DNA of 18,031 nucleotides. Origin: Carex sylvatica. Taxonomy: Eukaryota > Streptophyta > Magnoliopsida > Poales > Cyperaceae. The notes under the pieces were generated by a model. That model was not told the DNA's origin. It did no database searches and was given only the letters and a program-made list of their open reading frames with translations. The translations under genes and the position numbers were made by a program. Location: NCBI GenBank assembly GCA_964058845.1, contig CAXKVR010000940.1, positions 1 to 18,031 on the forward strand. The letters run 5' to 3'. The first letter of the stretch is position 1; every line of letters begins with the position of its first letter. Shown here piece after piece: positions 9,221-17,123 of this stretch.

Positions 9221-10722
9221 ACAGGTATACTTTTTATCTCAGATCACGATGCTTATTACTTGATAGATACCGGATGTAGTCATTCCATTGTATCAAAAAC
9301 CTTGGTAGCAAAATGTAACTGGCCAACCGAAATCGGTAACCAAGTCCTTAGTGTCCAAACCCCTTTCGGTTCGACTGACCGAACAATCACCACATGTCGA
9401 AACCAAAAAGTCAGAGTTGATGGAAGGGACCTCGAGATAGTCTACTGGGGATGGACTGGTTAACAAGACATGCCGTGACAATCGACTGTCCGCATTGCAG
9501 GGTCTGTTTTGTGACTTCAAGAGGTAGTATGTTGTGCCTACTGAACTGTAGAAAGGTTGGAAGGTTAATACCGTGCATTTCAGCTGTGGAAGTTAGGCAT
9601 CTGATATATTCAGGGTGCAATGCGTATTTGGCGGCGATAGTGTATACCACTACGGAGGTTCCTGAGATAAATACGATTCCGGTGGTGTCAGAGTTCGTGG
9701 ATGTGTTCCCGGAAGAGATAGTTGGACTACCGCCTGAACGAGAAGTGGAGTTTGGCATAGAACTGGTACCGGGCATGACGCCAATTTCTAAGACTTCATA
9801 CCGCATGGCTCCTGCGGAACTAAAAGAACTCAAGGCCCAGCTAGAGGAGATGCTAGAAAGCGGGTTCATTAGGCCGAGCACATCTCCATGGGGTGCTCCC
9901 GTGTTGTTTGTGAAGAAGAAAGATGGTACCCTGCGGCTATGTATTGACTACCGCGAGCTGAACAAAGTAACCGTGAAAAATAGATATCCCTTACCCCGAA
10001 TCAATGACTTATTTGATTAGTTACAAGAATCTTCAATTTATTCTAAGATAGACTTGAGGACGGGGTACCACCAGCTAAGAATACGGCCGACTGATGTAGA
10101 AAAGATAGCCTTCCGAACACGCTACGGGCACTACGAATATCTGGTTATGCCGTTTGGGCTAACGAACGCTCCAGCTGCATTTATGGATCTGATGCATTGA
10201 GTGTTTCATGATCTGCTGGACTCGATAGTGGTGGTTTTCATCGATGACATCCTGGTGTATTCGCGATCACGAGAGGAGCATGAGGTACATCTGCGAATAG
10301 TGTTGCAGAGGTTGAGAGAGCATCAGTTGTTCACAAAATTCTCAAAGTGTGAATTCTGGCTCGAGAGAGTGACATTTATCGGTCACGTGATATCAGGAGA
10401 ATGGTTGGCAGTAGACTCAGATAAGATTCGGGCGGTGATCGATTGGAAAAGACCAGAGACTGTTACGGAGATTCGCAGCTTCCTGGAGCTAGCAGGTTAT
10501 TACAGACGATTCGTACTTGGATTCTCCCAGTTGGTTGCTCCCCTTACGAAGCTGTTGTGTAAGGATGTCAAATTCGAGTGGAGTGCCGCATAAGATTAGA
10601 GTTTTCAAGAGTTGAAGAATCGGTTAGTATCTGCACCGGTTCTTGCCATGTCTATTACGGACGAGAAGTATACTGTTTACACTGACGCATCCCGATCGGG
10701 TTTGAGATGTGTGTTGATGAAA
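9221..10722 (+). pseudogene. pol: Broken pol: aspartic protease, reverse transcriptase, partial RNase H
   Basis: The protease active site is LIDTG, with DTG at 9266-9274. A frameshift near 9440-9450 separates it from the GMDWL-type segment opening the next block. RT motifs follow in order: [61 protein letters not shown] and the catalytic FIDD at 10237-10248. Further on are GHVIS and the tether segment [11 protein letters not shown]. RNase H starts with YTDAS (Asp at 10684-10686) and stops being recognisable at about 10722. Stops at 10018, 10198, 10591 and 10597 break the RT and RNase H. No integrase follows. The element is unable to move by itself. Confidence 0.9.
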
Positions 10723-10785
10723 GTATAAAACTATAAAATCTATTTGATGAAAAAGAAAGCGCTCCTATGATATTTTATTTAATAA
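10723..10785. other. Unassigned joint between retrotransposon and 3.6-kb TIR unit
   Basis: About 60 AT-rich bases separate the last recognisable RNase H codon from the left end of the next element. They match neither unit by eye. Two successive events, truncation of the retrotransposon and a nearby insertion, would explain the joint. Confidence 0.4.
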
Positions 10786-10965
10786 GGGAAAATTGTGCCA
10801 ATACCACTCCAAAGTTTGAAATCATGCCAATACCATTATAAACTTGATTAATTTCTAATTTTGCCTCAGATACTGTATTAGTGTATTAAATTTATTAAAA
10901 ATTAAATGAAAAATTCTATTTTGGTATATGTATTTATGTATTTCCAATTATACCCTTGATACAAA
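10786..10965 (+). repeat. Left terminal inverted repeat of the 3.6-kb unit
   Basis: This arm pairs with the arm at 14245-14416. The outer 105 bases are well conserved. A divergent AT-rich stretch follows, then a final shared ATACCCTT block near 10950-10957. The right arm carries an extra segment near 14375 relative to this one. Confidence 0.75.
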
Positions 10966-11020
10966 TGTTTTGTCCCTTTCCTGCATCTGTCGCCTCCTTA
11001 CTAAAAATCACGCCTTTCAG

Positions 11021-11205
11021 CGCCTCCTTCTCCATGAATCGAGCCTCCTTCTCCAGCGCCTCCTCCATGAATCGCACCTCCTTCTCCAGTTGTAATCGGC
11101 TCATTCTCCATGGCTGAACCTGCTTCCTCCTCCTCCTTGTAATCGCCTCCTCCCCTCCTTGTAATCACCTTCTCCTCCTCCTCCTCCTCCTCCTCATCCT
11201 CCTCC
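11021..11205. repeat. CTCCTT-rich low-complexity repeat
   Basis: A duplicated unit (11021-11056 and 11057-11089) shares TCCATGAATCG and CCTCCTTCTCCAG. It is followed by TCC trinucleotide runs up to about 11205. Read on the minus strand it gives a glutamate- and glycine-rich peptide, which is best explained by the repeat. Confidence 0.75.
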
Positions 11206-11673
11206 ACCTACTCAGCACCTTGCATAACCCTAATCCCTAATCCCTAATTCATAGAGAGTATTCTACAAATGTGTAAACTACAAAAATGTACTGAATTTTT
11301 TGACAAATAATCTTTGTATTTTTGTTGGAAATTAAGGTAGAGTATAGAAGCAACAATTCAATTCAGCAATTTTGGGTGTAAATTCAGCAATTTAGTTGGT
11401 ATATCATAATCCTTTCTAGTAATTAACATGATCTGGAAATCCAAACTAAATTAATGTACTACAAAATAACTACTGAGAGATGACATATATAATAACTACT
11501 GGAAATCCAAACTAAATTAATCCTTTCTGGTGATTGTTAGATCCCAGCATCTAAGAATTAACTTTTTTGAATAGTTTCAATGACATATATAACAAAAAGT
11601 TATGTCTAGCAACTGGTTTTTTAGTTACAAAGTGAGCAATGGTGGTGTTATCAATAGGTTTTGTTTTGCAAAA
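11206..11673. other. AT-rich interior of the 3.6-kb unit, no gene seen
   Basis: No coding signal was found. The string CTGGAAATCCAAACTAAATTAAT appears in part twice (near 11431 and 11499), as does TGACATATATAA near 11482 and 11580, which suggests small local duplications. Confidence 0.5.
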
Positions 11674-11892
11674 CTATAACATTCCGATGGACTCAAAAAG
11701 AAAAGTTAAATTATTTTTGGTGCTGATATTTTGTTTATTTTGCACAAAACAAGATTCTTTCAGCAGCACTGGGCTTATTGTCTCATCTAAGCTACCTCGG
11801 TTCTCTGACATGTATACTCTGATTATAGCAAGTGCTGATCCCAAATCCATCTCTGCTAAGAAGCCTGTGCACTTTACCAAATCTGTCACCAA
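11674..11892 (-). other. Unassigned open reading frame, possible exon remnant
   Basis: A 72-codon minus-strand frame from ATG at 11892 gives a product of ordinary composition (for example GFLAEMDLGSALAIIRVYM). The opposite strand is also open over 11639-11902. I do not recognise either product and see no domain. The frame lies inside the 3.6-kb TIR unit, downstream in the same orientation of the exon-like segment at 14035-14250. It could be a captured exon, a decayed transposase fragment, or chance. Confidence 0.25.
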
Positions 11893-11902
11893 ATCTATAT
11901 AG

Positions 11903-13980
11903 TGGTTATTTACAGTGATTTTGTTAAATTAGCAATCTATATAGTGGCAAATATTAGTTTGTTTGGACTTCTAAATGTGAATTTGACATAATTAACTATA
12001 TTTTTTTTTTTCTAATCTTCATCGTCTTTCTTGAGTGTTTGTATATATGCTGATAATTACTGTGTTTTGTACGACTTACACATTTGCCCCTATGATTCTA
12101 TTGCAGCTATAGGGTTTGCCATCCGAAGAAAGATTCTCATTCGATTTGAGAAAGGTGTCAGGTTCTACATGAATCATGCTATCTTAACTCAAGGGACATT
12201 TATAATAAATCACTATCATAGATATTTGTTCGACAATTGAGAGTTCCAATTAGAAACGAGATGGACGATGTGAACATACTTTTGATGTTATAATTGACTA
12301 TGTAGTACTATGTTGATGATTGATTTATTTAGCTATTATTTTGGTTAGCATAAATTTGTTGAGGCTATTTTGGGAGTTGGTCATTGTAATTTATAAAATA
12401 CGTCTAATGTTATAAATGATGCGCTTATTGCATGTTGTTATGTAAGATCCGTTCATTGCAGACATGCTAAATATTTTGTTTTATTATTTTGTTATTCAAT
12501 TCATGCGTTTAATTCGTATACATTTTCATATGCTGGAAATCACTCTGTGTATGATATTCAATTCATGTACGATTTACTGCAGATTAAAAATACTATTGTT
12601 GAGCACACATAATTTTTTTATAGCATAGATATATAAAAATCAAGAGTGCATACATGTCCAAATTAGGATGAGAAAGAAACAACTCTTTGAAGAAAGATAT
12701 GCAAAACGGACTACAGAAGCATACAAGCATAGGTTCACAACAGCATAGATTCACAAAAACTGTAATTTATATTTGTACAACACATAATTTAAACATTAGC
12801 AACTAAATTATGGCTAGGTGCAAACAATGTAAAATTAAATTCCGATTGTTTGTTATATCAATACATTGACCAAACAACTGTTTTTGCACATCTCCGCTAG
12901 CATGCATTAGACAACAATTGTCTATGTACTAGTACGCTATTCTTTGTCAACACCATCCAAATTGTGTTCAAATTGTACTAGTTTTCTCTGCAAAACATGA
13001 CAGAATTAAAAAAAGTATTAATTAAAATGAACCAGGTTTGTATTTAATTACAATTAAACAAAAATGACTACTGCAACAGGTTGTGAAAAATTAAACAAAA
13101 ATTCTTAAAAATTATAAAAAGTAAAAAGTACCTTGTGTATTCTTCTATTTTACAATGAACCATATTTATGTACCAGTTGCTTCTTTTTTATGTTTTTACT
13201 AGTTTCAATGTATTATGGTAAGAACTCAAAGAAAAAAGAACGTCATAATATTGCTATTTGCTACAGTATTTAATGATGTTACATGAGTGGTACATGTACC
13301 AGTAAATGATGTTGTCTATCCTTAACATTCTGAAAAGTAGCAAGCAAGCAAAATAATTAAAGAGCTGTGCCAGTGGAAGAGCAGTGTCCATCAAATTCTG
13401 ATGACATCATTAGGTGCATGATAGTGGAAGCACGATATCTAATTGTATGTTTTTCAGATACCTCCATTTGGTTGATGAGCTGTTCCATCTATAAATACTT
13501 GAATTATTTTATGGTGACATACATATGCATAGCACAAAATATCATCCAATCAGGAATGATAATTTAGCCCGAATTAGATCCCGGTGATTAAAAACAAGCT
13601 TGGTCAGTTTTATTTTCTTCTATCTCAGCTCCAATATCTATCTGATAGTCAACTCATCTTGAGACAAATGTAGAGAGAACGAATGATCCATTTTTGATTT
13701 AAAGGCATCCAAAATGTAAGTTACAGGGAAAAAAATAAATAAATAGTTCCATTTTCAATAACTCTAGAGACTAATATAATTTACTAAGAACATAAGGAGC
13801 ATACCTCAAATCTAGTGAGAAAAGTACGAGCAGAACAAATTAGATAGCTGTACTAATTTATCAGTGGCGCCACATGTACATTCCTCTATTACCAGTTGCT
13901 TGTTTGCTTTTCACACCACCGCAACTTCAGATTAAAAAAAAATATATATATCAGAAAATCAAGAGAGAAAGGAGAGAGAA
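11903..13980. other. Interior of the 3.6-kb unit, no supported gene
   Basis: This is AT-rich sequence with scattered short frames. A plus-strand stretch at 12104-12240 follows an acceptor-like TCTATTGCAG and encodes GFAIRRKILIRFEKG. A minus-strand stretch near 13720-13640 encodes DAFKSKMDHSFSLHLSQDEL. Neither is long enough or familiar enough to assign. Nothing resembling a complete transposase is visible. Confidence 0.4.
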
Positions 13981-14034
13981 GCATAAGAAATATATCAATT
14001 TCTAGATCGCAAGGCCTGTACCTTGTAATCTCAC

Positions 14035-14250
14035 CCTGAATCTCGCTGTGCCAGAGAGAAAAGCAACACAGAGTTGTGCAAGATAGAGACGGAGAGCCAG
14101 CAGGGCTGCGTGTGGGAGAAAGAACCGGCAAAGTTGTGGTCGCCAGAGAGAGCACGGGAGATTGAGGCTAGGGTCGCCATTTCTGAGGAAGGGCTGAGAG
14201 AGAAGCACGGGATTGAGAGATGTGCTAGGGTTCTGATTTCTGAGAAGGGT
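14035..14250 (-). other. Candidate captured 5' UTR and first exon inside the TIR unit
   Basis: On the minus strand, just inside the right TIR, the sequence turns CT-rich like a plant 5' UTR (AACCCTAGC, TTCTCTCTCAGCCC). It then offers ATGGCGACCCTAGCC at 14180, followed by a Ser/Ala/Leu-rich frame (MATLASISRALSG) up to CAGG, then GTGAG at 14034-14030, a good splice donor. The UTR-like part and the start of the frame look like diverged tandem copies of each other, at about 14189-14249 and 14140-14188. Base composition differs from the surrounding AT-rich DNA. No source gene is recognised. Confidence 0.35.
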
Positions 14251-14416
14251 ATTATTGTCAATATTATTATTATTATTATTTTAATAGAGTAATACAGTAT
14301 CCGGGAGCAAAACTAGAAATTAATCAAGTTTATAATGACATTGGCATGATTTCGAACTCTGAAGTGGCAATTTTCAAAATTAGAGGTTTTAGAGTGTGTA
14401 TTGACATAATTTTCTC
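14245..14416 (-). repeat. Right terminal inverted repeat of the 3.6-kb unit, with ATT microsatellite
   Basis: This is the inverse counterpart of 10786-10965. It includes an (ATT)n run at 14263-14281 that is not expanded in the left arm. After the outer end at about 14416 comes a run of T that obscures any target duplication. Confidence 0.75.
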
Positions 14417-14578
14417 TTTTTTTTTTTATAAAAAAATAACCGTCAACAATCTATAGTAAATTTCTGCATTTTGATTTTTTAATAAAATATATATATATTT
14501 CAACGAGTGGTACGCATAATTGTTTAATTTGCTTTTACATGAAAGACCATATAAATATGCTCACAAAATAATACATTT
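14417..14578. other. AT-rich flank, no feature
   Basis: T and A runs and an (AT)n stretch near 14488-14500. Nothing else is seen. Confidence 0.5.
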
Positions 14579-14581
14579 TAA

Positions 14582-14739
14582 GGACTTGTTCAGCGAACGG
14601 AAGAGAAAGGCGAAATGTAAATGAAATTGTAAAATTTTTGAACTGATTTTTATTATTTATGTGAAAAAATAAAAATTTATTTTAAGTGAATTTGTTTTCC
14701 ATGTGAATAGTAAAAAATTTACTGCAGCCGAATAGGACC
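14582..14739. mobile_element. Tourist-like (PIF/Harbinger) MITE
   Basis: The left end GGACTTGTTCAGC and the inverse of the right end, GGTCCTATTCGGC, match at 9 of 13 bases. The 158-bp element is flanked on both sides by TAA (14579-14581 and 14740-14742), the 3-bp target site used by PIF/Harbinger elements. The interior is AT-rich and non-coding. A 3-bp duplication is weak evidence alone, but the termini also fit the Tourist pattern. Confidence 0.5.
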
Positions 14740-14742
14740 TAA

Positions 14743-15212
14743 GTGTTTTGATCTTTTTCAAAGAAATAATGGACCCCGCTTAGTTCAGGCATTCAGATTC
14801 CACAATCAAAAGAAATGATTTAACCGGTCTGAACTGTTCACTGGTTTCAGAAAAAACCCCCGGTTTTTTTATTTTTTCCAGTGTATTTACTTATTTGGTC
14901 TTCTATTTAAACCGAACCGGATTCGGTTCCGGGTCCGGTTTTAATGGCAGGCTTAAAAATCTTGAACCATCTTCTCAAATTTCCAAGCATGAATTCATAT
15001 GGCAGCGTTAAATAAATCAAATTGAATTAGCATTATGGCCCATCGGCTTTTCAGAAAACCCAGTATTTTTTTATTTATTTCATAAACCAACCCTGAGTAA
15101 TGCTTTTATCTGAGCTTCAAATCTTTTGGTCCAGGTTTGCCTCAGTATGTTTCCTAACGTTTTCCAAATTATAATGTTACTTGTAAGAAAGAATGAGGCT
15201 ATGATACTATGC
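14743..15212. other. Intergenic stretch with a short CCGGTT-rich patch
   Basis: There is no gene. Around 14910-14940 a patch reads AACCGAACCGGATTCGG followed by TTCCGGGTCCGGTTTT, an imperfect palindrome resembling the CGGTT-rich element at 3598-4128. It may be an element remnant. Confidence 0.4.
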
Positions 15213-15680
15213 TAGGGGGTGTAAACGGATCGGATATTATCCAATTTCGTCTGGATTTGAATTCAAAAAATTATCTAAATTATCTAATTTGTATCCGTAT
15301 CCGAGACTATCTGTATTCGTATCTAAAAAATTATAACGAATAAAAATACAGTAAGACTTAACTATCCGTATCCGACCGTTTACACTTTTAAACCACAACA
15401 AATGTGTTATGTCTTCTTAAATTAATTTATTAAATTGCATATAGATATATATTTTGATGAACAATATAACACTATGACATAATTAGTAACTAATATTTTA
15501 ATAATATAATAGATATTTTGTAACTAACAAGCTAATTATGAAAAATATCCGTATCCGTCCGATATCCGATCCGTATCCGTAACATTTAATATCCGATCCG
15601 TATCCGTATCCGAAAAATTACAAAAAGGATACGGATACGAATACAGTAAGACCACTATCTGATATGTATCCGACCGTTTA
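15213..15680. mobile_element. CCGTATCC-rich hAT-like repeat with duplicated right end
   Basis: It begins TAGGGGGTGTAAACGGATCGG. Inverse matches to the terminus (GTGTAAACGGTCGG) appear twice, ending near 15384 and 15680, each preceded by ATACAGTAAGAC and a CTATC...TATCCGACCG stretch. The interior is filled with TATCCGTATCCG motifs in both orientations. The duplicated right end suggests an internal tandem duplication or a nested second copy. No 8-bp target duplication was found. The peptide with Asp-Thr-Asp repeats read from this segment is an artefact of the repeat. Confidence 0.5.
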
Positions 15681-15689
15681 TGCACACAG

Positions 15690-16015
15690 TGTATTGGTCC
15701 GTACTGTAGATTAGTATCTTTATTTTTCAAAGTCAGACAGTTTGATGTGAACTGTTCAACATAATTACTATATAAATTGCATACTAAATTTTATACCTTT
15801 TAGAAAAGGTAGAAAATGACTGCTTTACAATGGTTTAAATTTTTTAGATTCAGTGGTTTTCTACTTATCTAGACAAATAGTAAAAATATTTTAAAAAAAT
15901 AGAAATTTAATATACAGTACATTTTCATGTGATGAGCATGTTGAACGGTTTAGATCAATAATTTAAATTTTGTAATTGAAAATATTAATCTAATGTATGG
16001 ATCAATTAATGTGCC
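15690..16015. mobile_element. Second foldback MITE, same family as the FolD intron element
   Basis: The core from 15725 aligns with 1417-1680. Shared blocks include TTTTCAAAGTC, a GAAC-G-TCAACAT block, TTAGAAA-GGT near the centre, CTTATCTAGA/CTAAAAAAATAGTAAAAA, and the inverse arm ending GTTGAACGGTTTAGATC. The arms also pair beyond the core: ATTGGTCCGTACTGTAGATTA against the inverse ATTGATCCATACATTAGATTA. The outer ends differ from the intronic copy and no target duplication could be placed, so the limits are approximate. This copy is more AT-rich and looks older. Confidence 0.65.
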
Positions 16016-16027
16016 GTATGCATTGTA

Positions 16028-16144
16028 TTAGTACCATAGCATAGCCTAACTCATTATGAAAAGTTGCATGATGCTTTTTGAGGTTTTATTAGTGCCATTG
16101 CCTAACTCTTTAAGAAAAGTTGCATGATGCTTTTTGAGGTTTTG
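16028..16144. repeat. Two-unit tandem repeat, 56-61 bp
   Basis: Units at 16028-16088 and 16089-16144 share TTAGT-CCAT, GCCTAACTC and AAGTTGCATGATGCTTTTTG. The 3' half is identical, indicating a fairly recent duplication followed by a small indel in the 5' half. Confidence 0.85.
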
Positions 16145-16545
16145 CAATATTGCAAGGCAAATAAGTTGAGAAATTGCTTTTAAGAAAAAGCATTTGGGTC
16201 CCTGTCTCGTCTCTGCTTAAACTTTTCTTGAAACAAAATAAATCAATGTGCAATTTGATTCTTAGTTGCATTTAATCTCTCTCTAGTTAGCTAGGTTGCA
16301 AGTTGAAGAGTACATTGCTTAATTTTTTACAACAAGAAAATTAACTTGCACGGGTAAAATGGTACATTTTACGTTAGCAACAAAATTAAACTGCAAAATT
16401 TGAAAAATTCAAAAATATCATTTTTAAATTCCGATTCACCTTGAGCGAACCTAGGTATGGACAAGTTTCAGTCCATGCCTAGCTAGGCTTAATTTTGGAA
16501 TAAAACATTTTCTATTTTATATATTTGCTTAATATACATAAAGTA
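16145..16545. other. Intergenic stretch, no feature
   Basis: No reading frame, repeat or element end is recognised. A TAGCTAGG-type motif recurs (near 16286 and 16480) without further structure. Confidence 0.4.
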
Positions 16546-16553
16546 GTTTGAAT

Positions 16554-17115
16554 CAGTGTTTTAAAAATCAGTCTATTCGGCCGAATATTCGTATTCGGTT
16601 GAAATTCAAATAGAAAATGAGAATTCGGTCCAATATTCGGTTTCGAATATTCGGCCGCATATTCGGCTGAATATATTTTTTCGCATATGATTTATTCGGC
16701 CGACTTTTTCCGCATAGAGAATAAGAATCCGAATATGTCCGAATATAGCCCGAATATGTCCGAATATTGCCTGAATATGGACCGAATATGCCCGAATATG
16801 GCCCGAATATGACCGAATATGGACCGAATATGCCTGAATATGCCCGAATATGGCCTGAATATGGCCCGAATATGATTTATTTGTAGTTTTGTAATCTGTA
16901 CTGTGGGTTGTTAACTAGTTCTAACTTATGTTATGTTTTATTTATGTTTATTTGTAATATTTATCTATGTTTATTAGAGTTAATGTCTATAATTTTTTAT
17001 TTAAAAATCCAAATATATAAATCTGAATAAAAATCTGAATATACGGCTGCATACCGTATATGCAGTATTCGGTGATTTTTTGAATACCGAATAAGAACCG
17101 ATTATTAAAACACTG
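16554..17115. mobile_element. hAT MITE, 562 bp, with target duplication
   Basis: The left terminus CAGTGTTTTAAAAATC pairs with the inverse of the right terminus, CAGTGTTTTAATAATC. Both flanks carry the perfect 8-bp duplication GTTTGAAT (16546-16553 and 17116-17123), which is diagnostic for the hAT superfamily. The left half is rich in ATTCGG and the right half in CCGAAT, so the element can fold back. It contains a minisatellite at 16729-16875 and no coding sequence. Its CpG-containing units remain well preserved. Confidence 0.92.
16729..16875. repeat. 14-unit CCGAATATG minisatellite within the hAT MITE
   Basis: Fourteen head-to-tail units of GAATAT are separated by 3-5 bases of mostly G/C-rich linker, so unit length varies between 10 and 12 bases. 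The linkers vary (GTCC, GGACC, GCCC, GGCCC, GACC). A few units carry CTGAATAT instead of CCGAATAT, consistent with decay of the CpG. Confidence 0.92.
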
Positions 17116-17123
17116 GTTTGAAT

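Larger units (their letters stand above)
5262..10722 (+). mobile_element. Truncated Ty3/gypsy LTR retrotransposon
   Basis: Order on the plus strand is 5' LTR, tRNA-iMet primer binding site, gag with zinc knuckles, protease, reverse transcriptase and the beginning of RNase H. This protein order and the RT type are those of Ty3/gypsy (Metaviridae). The long LTR beginning TGTTACG and ending GTGTGACA recalls Tekay/Del chromoviruses, but the chromodomain that would confirm this is missing. Sequence similarity to the family stops at about 10722 in RNase H; integrase and the 3' LTR are absent from the window. Multiple stops and frameshifts show it is long dead. Confidence 0.9.
10786..14416. mobile_element. 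3.6-kb unit bounded by long terminal inverted repeats, probably Mutator-like
   Basis: The left end GGGAAAATTGTGCCAATACC and the inverse of the right end, GAGAAAATTATGTCAATACA, start two arms that align for about 170 bases. Shared blocks are GAAATCATGCCAAT, CATTATAAACTTGATTAATT, GATACTGTATTA and AT-ATACCCTT. Long TIRs of this AT-rich kind are typical of Mutator-like elements. No 9-bp target duplication is visible; the right flank is a T run that may have changed length. No transposase motif was found inside, so the unit is likely non-autonomous. Superfamily assignment is inference; the paired arms are direct observation. Confidence 0.7.

Noticed and set aside
11001..11207. Minus-strand 68-codon frame rich in Glu and Gly.
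   Set aside because: It is read from TCC/CTCCTT low-complexity repeats; it has no domain and the composition follows from the repeat.
12031..12240. Plus-strand frame with GFAIRRK after an acceptor-like TTGCAG, vaguely similar to the FAR1/MULE DNA-binding domain.
   Set aside because: The similarity covers only a few residues, and the flanking residues and zinc-ligand pattern are absent. It is not enough for a call.
13367..13567. Plus-strand 66-codon frame inside the TIR unit.
   Set aside because: No recognisable domain, no splice or promoter context, and rich in AT-encoded residues.
15536..15730. Minus-strand peptide with repeated Asp-Thr-Asp-Arg.
   Set aside because: It is a translation of the TATCCGTATCCG repeat, not a gene.
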